Positions 15,055 through 21,624 of a stretch of 24,793 bases of DNA are shown here, one piece after another (the stretch's first letter is position 1; every line of letters starts with the position of its first letter). The DNA comes from RUG563 sp964423675. GTDB lineage: Bacteria; Bacillota; Clostridia; Christensenellales; Aristaeellaceae. Under the pieces are notes generated by a model. The model was not told the origin of the DNA. It saw only the letters and a list, made by a program, of their open reading frames with translations, and made no database searches. Where the stretch lies: NCBI GenBank assembly GCA_964423675.1, contig CAYRFP010000032.1:1-24793 (forward strand), in the 5' to 3' direction. A program made the translations under genes and the position numbers.

Positions 15055-16275
15055 TTATTGATGGTTTCGGTTTGGGCCGCGCAGAAAATCGCCTTCGGCG
15101 GCGGGAACGGGAATGGGAAGCAGAATTTCCTGCCCGGCTACGGACACCGTGTTCACGCATTCGCCTGTATCCCTGCGCCGAATTTCTGTTACCGGGAAAG
15201 CGTGCACGCCGGCGGGGGAAAGCAGTTCCAGCGTGTCGCCTACGTAAAATCGATTTTTCAGGAATACCACGGCGATCCCATCTTGCCAGGAAAGCACCCG
15301 GCCCACATATTCCATGGCTTGCTGAAAACCCTCCGCGCCGGAGGCCGGAGCGGGCGCGCCGAAATAAAAGCCGGTATTAAAGGAGCGATGGCTGGCTTTA
15401 CATAACTCCTGCTCCAATTCGGGCAGCAGGGCGCGATATTCCTCTTCGCTGCGCAGCAGCGCATCCAGCGCCCGGCGATACGCGCCAACCACTGTGGCTA
15501 CGTAATATTCCGTTTTCATGCGGCCTTCGATTTTCAGGCTGCAAACGCCAGCCTGAAGGAGAGCGGACAGATGGGAAAGCATGTTCAGGTCGTAGGCGGA
15601 GAGCAAATAGGTACCCCGCCCGTCTTCTTCCAGGGGGATATATTCGCCCGGCCGCTTTTTTTCCATCAGCGCGTATTCCCAGCGGCAGGGCTGGGCACAG
15701 GCACCCCGGTTGCCGCCCCGGCCGGTCAGATGATCGGAAAGCATGCATCGGCCGGAATAGGCCATACACATGGCCCCATGCACGAAGGCTTCCAGTTCCA
15801 GCTGCGGTGGGGTATTTTTTCGCAGTGCGGCGATTTGCTCCAGCGACAGCTCCCGTGCCAGAACCACCCGTTCTGCGCCCTGCTGTGCATAAAAGGAGGC
15901 GGCGACGGAATTGAGGGTATTGGCCTGAGTGCTGATATGCAGCTTCAGGCCGGGCACCTCTTGACGCAGCCGCAGAAACGCGCCCAGATCGCTGACCAGC
16001 GCCGCATCCACTCCCATTTCAAAGGCGCGGCGGGCGGCAGCGACTAGGCTGTCCATTTCATGGTCAAAGGGCAGCGCGTTCAGCGTCAGATAGAATTTTT
16101 TTCCGGCCGCATGCAGCAGCTGCAGCGCCGTTTCTAATTCCTCCCAGCTGAAATTGCCTGCAAACGCGCGCAGACCAAAGGCGGGCAGTGCGCCATATAC
16201 CGCGTCCGCTCCGAACCGCACAGCAGCTTTCAGCTGGGCCATGCCCCCGGCGGGGGCCAATAATTCAGGCTTCAT
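15055..16275 (-). CDS. Peptidase U32-family protein (RNA-modification type)
   Basis: This 406-residue cytosolic protein begins MKPELLAPAGGMAQLKAAVRFGADAVY, a classic U32 N-terminus (core LLAPAG...AVRFGADAVYG). The U32 signature runs from EAFVHGAMC to QPCRW and contains four cysteines, C170, C177, C193 and C197, which fit an iron-sulfur site. Members such as TrhP and RlhA act in prephenate-dependent hydroxylation of tRNA or rRNA; older annotations call them collagenases. A C-terminal beta domain (about 325-400) with GRVLSWQDG and FYVGDTLELLSP is present. GGAGG lies just before ATG 16275. The next gene upstream, mltG, ends 24 bases away, a common neighbourhood in Clostridia. Which RNA it modifies cannot be told. 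Confidence 0.9.
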   Translation of the reverse strand: MKPELLAPAGGMAQLKAAVRFGADAVYGALPAFGLRAFAGNFSWEELETALQLLHAAGKKFYLTLNALPFDHEMDSLVAAARRAFEMGVDAALVSDLGAFLRLRQEVPGLKLHISTQANTLNSVAASFYAQQGAERVVLARELSLEQIAALRKNTPPQLELEAFVHGAMCMAYSGRCMLSDHLTGRGGNRGACAQPCRWEYALMEKKRPGEYIPLEEDGRGTYLLSAYDLNMLSHLSALLQAGVCSLKIEGRMKTEYYVATVVGAYRRALDALLRSEEEYRALLPELEQELCKASHRSFNTGFYFGAPAPASGAEGFQQAMEYVGRVLSWQDGIAVVFLKNRFYVGDTLELLSPAGVHAFPVTEIRRRDTGECVNTVSVAGQEILLPIPVPAAEGDFLRGPNRNHQ

Positions 16276-16299
16276 TCGTACCTCCTGAGCAAAAATGGC

Positions 16300-17481
16300 T
16301 TACAGCCCCTGCTCCTTGTCATACGCTTGCCACAGCGGGGCATAGATGCTCACCGCCATATTGTGTTCTTCCAGGGTGCGGCTGAAATGCAATTCGCCGG
16401 TATTGGGATCCTTGGAGCAGAAATAGAGATATTCCTCGGCCAGGAATTCTTCGTCCGGATACAGCGCGGCCTGGATGGCGGCGGCAGAGGGCGAACAGAT
16501 GGGGCCGATGGGCAGGCCGGTATTCTTATAGGTATTGTACGGGGAATCTATGTCCAGATCCTTGTTGGTCAGCGCCATGCGCTTAACGCCGGAAGCGTAT
16601 TTGATTGTCACATCGCTGCCCAGCGTCATCCCCTTTTTCAGCCGGTTATGGAACACGGCGGAAACCCTGGCGAAATCGTTTGTCTTGGCTTCCTTTTCGA
16701 TCATGGAAGCCAGGGTGATAATTTCATCCATGGAAAGCCCCAGCGCATCGGCACGGGCATGATATTCCTCTTTGAAGACGGCCTCGGTCTGAGATAGAAG
16801 CTTCTTAATAATATCCACCGCATTGGCGCTGGTATAGATTTCATAGGTGTCCGGAGCCAGATATCCTTCCAGCACATACAACCGCTGATAAGCGTCCGGA
16901 GCGGACAGCACATCGGAGATATAATAGTACGCGGAGAAATTCTGGCCGCTGCGGCACAGGGCAAGGAATTCATCGCTGCGCTCCAGCACCTTTTGTTCCA
17001 CCAGATAATTGGCGATATCCTGGATGGTCCAGCCGGGGATAATGGTAATGTTTCGGGTAATGGGATTGCCGTCGCCGGTGGTGAGCAATTCCATAATATC
17101 CTGCATGCGCATGGAACGGCTGACCTGATAATCCCCCGCCTGAATCTTCTGGCCGTATCCCAGGAAATCCGCATAGTATTTGAACACGGTGCGGTTATGA
17201 ATCAGCCCCTGCGCTTCCAGATTGTTAGCCACCTTTGTCAGGCTGGAGCCGGAAGCCACGGTAAAGGGCTGCATGGTCTGATCCTGATCGTCCACAGGGG
17301 CGAAGAAATGGCGATCGACCCAATTGTATCCTGTCATTACCACCCCGGCTACCACCAGCAAAACACATAGCGCAAGAAGCGCGGGGCGCAGCAGATGCCA
17401 GAGCCAACTGTACCAAAACAGGCCATATTGCCTCTCCTGCCGTAGCTGTTCGTCGGTATAATCCGGATGATTTTTTTTCAA
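16300..17481 (-). CDS. mltG: Endolytic murein transglycosylase MltG
   Basis: This 393-residue single-pass membrane protein cuts nascent peptidoglycan glycan strands and helps set strand length. It has a cytosolic N-terminus, a membrane helix at about 31-50, a LysM-like region (FTVASGSSLTKVANNLEAQG) and the YceG catalytic domain. Motifs include IPGWTIQDIA, LEGYLAPDTYEI and LASMIEKEA near 257-265, which holds the catalytic Glu, then FHNRLKKGMTLGSDVTIKYA and LPIGPICSP. The chosen start is TTG at 17481: AAGGAAGG lies 5 bases upstream and no in-frame ATG occurs before the membrane helix. It is the second gene of the minus-strand operon. Confidence 0.94.
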   Translation of the reverse strand: MKKNHPDYTDEQLRQERQYGLFWYSWLWHLLRPALLALCVLLVVAGVVMTGYNWVDRHFFAPVDDQDQTMQPFTVASGSSLTKVANNLEAQGLIHNRTVFKYYADFLGYGQKIQAGDYQVSRSMRMQDIMELLTTGDGNPITRNITIIPGWTIQDIANYLVEQKVLERSDEFLALCRSGQNFSAYYYISDVLSAPDAYQRLYVLEGYLAPDTYEIYTSANAVDIIKKLLSQTEAVFKEEYHARADALGLSMDEIITLASMIEKEAKTNDFARVSAVFHNRLKKGMTLGSDVTIKYASGVKRMALTNKDLDIDSPYNTYKNTGLPIGPICSPSAAAIQAALYPDEEFLAEEYLYFCSKDPNTGELHFSRTLEEHNMAVSIYAPLWQAYDKEQGL

Positions 17482-17525
17482 GAGCGCCTTCCTTTCCCCG
17501 CCGGGGCGGGAAATGCTTGCAGATT

Positions 17526-17870
17526 TTAGAGGGGCATGGGCAGATCCAGACCAGCCGCCGTGGTCAGCACGGAGAAAATATCCGCCAGCAGCTTTTGCAG
17601 ATGCATTTCGGCCAGCAGATAGGTTGACGTGCGGTTATCAGCAAAAAGCAGCACGCTGAGCTGCTGAAACCGCTGGGTATCCTCATCGGGAGCGGCTTGA
17701 CCGGAGAACATCCGCAGCTGTACCTTGGATTGCAGCCGCTTGTATTCGTCCACCAGCGCTTTGATGCCGCTGTCGGCCTCCACTTCTGCCTTAAATTGCT
17801 GATATTCCTTATATTCCGGGCTTTCCTGAAGGGTTTTCCCCAGCTGCCGGGCTGCTTCCATGGCATCCAT
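17526..17870 (-). CDS. YlbF/YmcA-family helical regulator protein
   Basis: This protein of about 114 residues, all helical and charged, belongs to the Com_YlbF family. It shows AARQLGKTLQESPEYKEYQQFKAEVEADSG and a second half ending LLAEMHLQKLLADIFSVLTTAAGL; the recognisable core is PEYKEYQQFK. B. subtilis relatives YlbF and YmcA form a complex with YaaT that helps RNase Y mature mRNAs and affects competence and biofilm. I chose ATG 17870 because GGGAGG (17879-17884) is 8 bases upstream. Starts at 17876, 17891 and 17921 are also in frame; the last would be almost leaderless from the mapped promoter. It is the first gene of the minus-strand operon. Confidence 0.82.
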   Translation of the reverse strand: MDAMEAARQLGKTLQESPEYKEYQQFKAEVEADSGIKALVDEYKRLQSKVQLRMFSGQAAPDEDTQRFQQLSVLLFADNRTSTYLLAEMHLQKLLADIFSVLTTAAGLDLPMPL

Positions 17871-17929
17871 TAGCATGTCCTCCCGTTTCATAAACGATAC
17901 AGAATGGCATTTTCCTGCCATCCGCGTTT

Positions 17930-17959
17930 ATTATACCAGCTTTTTCTTCGCCTTGACAA
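17930..17959 (-). promoter_or_regulatory. Promoter of the YlbF-MltG-U32-DUF4091-GH38 operon
   Basis: On the minus strand TTGTCA (17954-17959) and a perfect TATAAT (17930-17935) are 18 bases apart. All five genes downstream have gaps of only 24-55 bases and no internal terminator that I can see, so this is probably the operon promoter. The -35 box overlaps that of the divergent plus-strand promoter. Confidence 0.75.
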
Positions 17960-17982
17960 GCCCTTCCTTCTCTCGTTATAAT
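17953..17982 (+). promoter_or_regulatory. Divergent promoter reading into the serine hydrolase relic
   Basis: TTGACA (17953-17958) and TATAAT (17977-17982), both perfect, are spaced by 18 bases. The predicted start is near 17989. Its -35 box shares five bases with the minus-strand promoter's -35 box. Confidence 0.78.
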
Positions 17983-17984
17983 GA

Positions 17985-18380
17985 AAACGAAAGAAATATG
18001 AAGATGAGGGAAAGCTGCGGCTGACGGATCGCATCTGCGACTTTTTCCCCGACAAGCTTCTGCCTTCAGTTCCTGCACTTTTGCAGGAGCAGACTATTGA
18101 GGATATGCTGACCATGCGCACTTGCATGACCGACCTGCACTGGTTCAAGCCGGAGGTGACTGATCGGCTCAGGTTCTATTTCAGCAGCACGCCCACAAAG
18201 CCTGCCGGCACGGTGTTCCATTATGATTCCACTGGTTCCTATGTGCTGGGCTGCCTGGTGGAACGGCTCAGCGGAAGGAATCTGCCTGTCGGTGCTTCTT
18301 CCGTTTTTTGTAAAACGCAGAAGGGATGCCCTCTGCCGTATTTTTTCTGCATTCGGATTGACAAACGCTGCGAAGGCTGA
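17985..18380 (+). pseudogene. Relic of a beta-lactamase-fold serine hydrolase
   Basis: An open frame without a good start codon encodes, from about 18009 to 18290, a piece of the class C beta-lactamase/penicillin-binding-protein-like fold. It reads GKLRLTDRICDFFPDKLLP, then TIEDMLTMRT, PAGTVFHYDSTGSYVLG and CLVERLSGR. YDS takes the place of the family's catalytic YxN motif. The upstream part with the SxxK nucleophile and the whole C-terminal part are missing. After SGRNL the reading turns into unrelated sequence up to TGA 18378-18380. No ribosome site precedes it. It retains a perfect promoter and a terminator, so the remnant may still be transcribed. A full parent would be roughly 350-450 residues. 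Confidence 0.78.
18315..18346 (+). terminator. Imperfect terminator inside the relic 3' end
   Basis: ACGCAGAAGGG (18315-18325), loop ATG and CCCTCTGCCGT (18329-18339) pair with two single-base bulges, followed by ATTTTTT (18340-18346). It sits 12 bases before the asnA promoter and would separate the relic transcript from asnA. Confidence 0.6.
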
Positions 18381-18386
18381 TATTCT
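18358..18386 (+). promoter_or_regulatory. asnA promoter
   Basis: A perfect TTGACA (18358-18363) and TATTCT (18381-18386) are 17 bases apart. The predicted start at about 18393 leaves a 65-base leader. Confidence 0.7.
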
Positions 18387-18392
18387 AACAAA

Positions 18393-18437
18393 AATCGGGA
18401 GAGTGCAGGCATAGGCAGGATGGCTCAGTCCCCGATT
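18393..18437 (+). other. 5' leader hairpin of asnA
   Basis: AATCGGG (18393-18399) and CCCGATT (18431-18437) pair perfectly at the predicted 5' end of the mRNA, with a possible inner GAG/CTC pairing. The stem ends 5 bases before the AGGAGG ribosome site (18443-18448). No T-box features are present. Confidence 0.45.
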
Positions 18438-18457
18438 GCAAAAGGAGGAAGCGCGGT

Positions 18458-19465
18458 ATGAGTCATGTATGGATTCCGGCGGGGTATACGTCCTCGTTGT
18501 CGTTATATGAAACCCAGGAAGCGATCGGGCTGATCAAGAAACTGTTTCAGGACAATTTATCCCATGCGCTGAATTTGAAACGGGTGTCTGCTCCACTGTT
18601 CGTGGACGGTGCATCGGGCCTGAACGATGATCTCAGCGGCGTGGAACGGCCAGTGTCCTTTGATATGCTGGAAACCGGGGAAACGGCGCAGGTGGTGCAT
18701 TCGCTGGCAAAATGGAAGCGATATGCGCTGGCACGGTATCGTTTTCCGGTGGGGGAGGGCATTTATACGGATATGAATGCCATCCGCCGGGATGAAACGC
18801 TGGATAATCTCCATTCCGTTTATGTGGATCAATGGGATTGGGAAAAGGTGATCCGGGAAAGCGACCGCACCCTGGATACCCTGAAGGATGCGATGCAGCG
18901 GATTGTCACCGCCATCTGCGTCACGCTGGATATGCTGAAATGGAAGTATCCCCAGGTGAACATAAACCTGAACCGGGAGATTACGTTTGTTACCACCCAG
19001 GAATTGGAGGATCTGTATCCGGACAAAACGCCCAAGGAACGGGAAAACCTGTTTTTGCAGGAACATAAAACCGTGGGGCTTTTGCAGATTGGCGGGGCGC
19101 TGCGCTCTGGCAAGCCCCATGACGGCCGGGCCCCAGACTATGACGACTGGGAAATGAATGGGGATATCCTGTTCTGGAACGATATGCTGGGCTGCGCGTT
19201 TGAAATTTCCTCCATGGGCGTGCGGGTATCCCCGGAATCACTGGAGCGGCAGCTGCGGCTTTCGGGCAAGGAGGAGCGGCGGGAGTTGCCCTTCCATCAG
19301 GCGCTGCTGAAGGGAGAATTGCCCTATACCATCGGCGGCGGTATTGGTCAGAGTCGGCTGTGCATGCTGCTACTGGGCAAGGCACATATTGGCGAGGTGC
19401 AGTCTTCCTATTGGGATCAAGCGACCCATGAAGCCTGCGAGAAAGCAGGCATCGTGTTGCTCTAA
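18458..19465 (+). CDS. asnA: Aspartate-ammonia ligase (asparagine synthetase A)
   Basis: This 335-residue cytosolic enzyme makes asparagine from aspartate, ammonia and ATP. The sequence is collinear with AsnA: ETQEAIGLIKKLFQDNL, RVSAPLFVDGASGLNDDLSG, PVSFDM, HSLAKWKR, then YTDMNAIRRDE, SVYVDQWDWEKVI and the C-terminal GGGIGQSRLCMLLLGK, the class II aminoacyl-tRNA-synthetase-like ATP site. The length matches the family (about 330). ATG 18458 has AGGAGG 9 bases upstream. The next gene begins 34 bases after its stop, so the two are probably cotranscribed. It uses free ammonia, which suits ammonia-rich gut habitats. Confidence 0.96.
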   Translation: MSHVWIPAGYTSSLSLYETQEAIGLIKKLFQDNLSHALNLKRVSAPLFVDGASGLNDDLSGVERPVSFDMLETGETAQVVHSLAKWKRYALARYRFPVGEGIYTDMNAIRRDETLDNLHSVYVDQWDWEKVIRESDRTLDTLKDAMQRIVTAICVTLDMLKWKYPQVNINLNREITFVTTQELEDLYPDKTPKERENLFLQEHKTVGLLQIGGALRSGKPHDGRAPDYDDWEMNGDILFWNDMLGCAFEISSMGVRVSPESLERQLRLSGKEERRELPFHQALLKGELPYTIGGGIGQSRLCMLLLGKAHIGEVQSSYWDQATHEACEKAGIVLL

Positions 19466-19499
19466 ACAAAAAAAGGAGAAGCGGAGGGAGAAACGCGCC

Positions 19500-20237
19500 A
19501 TGCAAACGCTGCTGGAGCAATATGTGCTGCTTTTTTTCATCAGTTCCATTCTGGGGTGGCTGATGGAGGTTTGCTGCAAGCTGGTTCAGTTTCATCGGTT
19601 CATTAACCGGGGCTTTCTTATCGGCCCCTATTGCCCGATTTACGGCTTCGGCGCTGTGTTGGTCACGGCGTTGCTGTCGCCCTTTGCGGAGGCACCGGTA
19701 GCGGTGTTTGTAATGGCTGTGGCGGTGTGCGGCACGCTGGAATACCTGACCAGCTATCTGATGGAAAAGCTGTTTCATGCCCGCTGGTGGGATTACAGCC
19801 ATAAGCGGTTTAACTTAAACGGTCGCATCTGCGCCGATACGCTGATTCCCTTCGGTCTGCTGGGGCTTTTGATGATTTATGTGGTCAAGCCGTTTCTGTT
19901 CGGCCAGATGGAGAAAATGCCCCCTGCGCTGATAGAAGGGCTGTGCATGGGGCTGATCTGCCTGTTCGTTGCGGATGCGGTGCTGTCGGTGACGGTGCTG
20001 AACAAAATCCGCAAGGAAGCCGATCTGTCCGGCGAGGACGATACCGAGAATATTACCCGGGCGGTGCGGGAGCATCTGGCCAAGCAAAGCGCGCTGGTTC
20101 GCCGCGCTCTTGTCGCATTCCCGTATGCCCGCTTGTATTCCAAATCGCTGATGCAAAAGCTACGCCAGTGCCGAAAGGAAATACGGCTGGAAATGAAGGA
20201 AAAAATGAAGCGATTGGCGGACAAAATCGGCGAATAA
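19500..20237 (+). CDS. PF06541 family multi-pass membrane protein (putative ABC transporter type IV)
   Basis: This 245-residue protein has about five membrane helices (near 5-25, 38-60, 64-86, 113-133 and 145-166) and a long basic cytosolic tail. Family marks are ISSILGWLMEV near the start, NRGFLIGPYCPIYGFG, then LEYLTSYLMEKLFHARWWDYS and FNLNGRICADTLIPFGLLG (core WWDYS and NLNGRI). These proteins are labelled CmpB or putative ABC-transporter type IV, but no ATPase partner lies here and the true function is unknown. ATG 19500 follows GGAGGGAG. The longer open frame starting inside asnA is not supported. It is cotranscribed with asnA and ends before a strong terminator. Confidence 0.82.
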   Translation: MQTLLEQYVLLFFISSILGWLMEVCCKLVQFHRFINRGFLIGPYCPIYGFGAVLVTALLSPFAEAPVAVFVMAVAVCGTLEYLTSYLMEKLFHARWWDYSHKRFNLNGRICADTLIPFGLLGLLMIYVVKPFLFGQMEKMPPALIEGLCMGLICLFVADAVLSVTVLNKIRKEADLSGEDDTENITRAVREHLAKQSALVRRALVAFPYARLYSKSLMQKLRQCRKEIRLEMKEKMKRLADKIGE

Positions 20238-20293
20238 CCGTGGCCGCCTGATTGATAAAACAGCGCCTGCTCAATCCAGCGCGCAAAAGAAAG

Positions 20294-20328
20294 ACCGGCC
20301 TGCGATATTGCATCGCGGGCCGGTTTTT
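20294..20328. terminator. Terminator between convergent asnA and oxidoreductase operons
   Basis: ACCGGCCTGCGAT (20294-20306) and ATCGCGGGCCGGT (20312-20324) form a 13-bp stem with one G-T wobble, then TTTTT. The left side is A-rich, so it may also serve the minus-strand operon, whose last stop is at 20344. Confidence 0.88.
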
Positions 20329-20343
20329 GATGAGTCTTTTTGT

Positions 20344-21624
20344 TCAGACAGCTTTTTCTTCCGTAATCGCCACGGAGATTTCCGTGGCGTTTTGGCAAGC
20401 GGTCAGCAGCTTTTCGTTCAAGGGCTGCACCACCATTTCGCCGGGGGTGAGAATCAGCTTGCGGACGGAGGAAATCGGCTGGCCGTCGGCATAGACGGTA
20501 AGATAATGATCCCGATAGACCTGAACGGGGCGGAACATCAGATCCACCTGCTTGGTTTCGGGGCTCATCATGATCTTCTGAGGAACCACGCCGCGCACGC
20601 CGTTTCCATCCTTTACGACCACTTCCCGGCCCTCATTGCGTTGGCCAGCGGCGTAACGGGCGGCCATTTCACCGGCGCGGAAGCTTTCGTTGCTCACATG
20701 ATCCACCAGATCATGCACATGGAGCACGTTTCCGCAGGCAAACACGCCGGGCACACTGGTTTCCAAAGTATCGCTGACCACGGCACCGCTGGTTGCGGGG
20801 GAGATTTGCACGCCCGCGCCCACGGACAACTCGTTTTCCGGGATCAGACCCACGGACAAAAGCAGCGTATCGCAGTCAAACTGCATTTCCGTTCCGGGAA
20901 TAGGCTTGCGATCCGGCCCAACCTTGGCCACGGTCACGCCGGTCAGCCGTTCCTTGCCTTGAATATCGATTACAGTGTGGGACAGATACAGCGGAATATC
21001 ATAATCCTGGAGGCACTGAACGATATTGCGGTTCAGGCCGGAAGAATAAGGCATAATTTCCACGCAGGCCAGCACCTTTGCGCCCTGAAGCGTCATGCGG
21101 CGAGCCATAATCAGGCCGATATCGCCGCTGCCCAGAATCACTACCCGGCGGCCGGGCATGAAGCCCTCCAGGTTAACAAACTTCTGAGCCGTGCCAGCGC
21201 TGTAAATGCCAGCGCAGCGCGTGCCTGGCGTGGCCAGCGCGCCACGGGGCCGTTCCCGGCAGCCCATGGCCAGCACCACGGCCTTGGCTTCATAGCGCAC
21301 TAGTCCGTCCTCCCGGCTTACGGCGGTGACGACCTTATCCGAGGAAACGGACAGGACGGTTACGCCGGTACGGATATCGATGTTCATTTCCCTGGCAGTG
21401 TCAATATCCCGCTGGGCGTATTCCGGGCCGGTCAATTCTTCCTTGAATCGATGCAGGCCGAAGCCATTATGGATGCACTGACGCAGGATGCCGCCGGGCT
21501 GATCTTCCCGTTCCAGCACAATCAGGCTTTCCGTTCCCGCCTTTTTGGCAGCGATGGCGGCGGCCAGCCCCGCCGGGCCCGCGCCGATAATCAATACATC
21601 TACCTGTACGCAATCATTCCGCAT
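20344..21624 (-). CDS. NAD/FAD-dependent oxidoreductase, partner of the GlpA-like enzyme
   Basis: This 426-residue flavoprotein has an N-terminal FAD site VLIIGAGPAGLAAA, a PGGILRQC segment, and a second Rossmann site VVILGSGDIGLIMARR near 170 for NAD(P). The second FAD motif is GVFACGNVLHVHDLVDHVS. It resembles the second flavoprotein of Clostridia glycerol-3-phosphate dehydrogenase clusters, where it probably links a GlpA-type dehydrogenase to NAD or another acceptor. The gene overlaps the end of the GlpA-like gene by 11 bases; AAAGGAGG lies 9 bases before ATG 21624. The usual third partner, a small DUF1667 protein, is not found after it; a terminator follows instead. The C-terminal tail (about 345-426) is a beta-rich segment ending in acidic and basic residues. 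Confidence 0.85.
   Translation of the reverse strand: MRNDCVQVDVLIIGAGPAGLAAAIAAKKAGTESLIVLEREDQPGGILRQCIHNGFGLHRFKEELTGPEYAQRDIDTAREMNIDIRTGVTVLSVSSDKVVTAVSREDGLVRYEAKAVVLAMGCRERPRGALATPGTRCAGIYSAGTAQKFVNLEGFMPGRRVVILGSGDIGLIMARRMTLQGAKVLACVEIMPYSSGLNRNIVQCLQDYDIPLYLSHTVIDIQGKERLTGVTVAKVGPDRKPIPGTEMQFDCDTLLLSVGLIPENELSVGAGVQISPATSGAVVSDTLETSVPGVFACGNVLHVHDLVDHVSNESFRAGEMAARYAAGQRNEGREVVVKDGNGVRGVVPQKIMMSPETKQVDLMFRPVQVYRDHYLTVYADGQPISSVRKLILTPGEMVVQPLNEKLLTACQNATEISVAITEEKAV

Noticed and set aside
15055..16275. Collagenase function for the U32 protein
   Set aside because: The old peptidase label is not supported by the four-cysteine signature and lack of a signal peptide; RNA-modification relatives fit better.
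18387..18457. T-box leader for asnA
   Set aside because: It is too short and lacks the conserved TGGNACCGCG-type box; only a simple hairpin is present.
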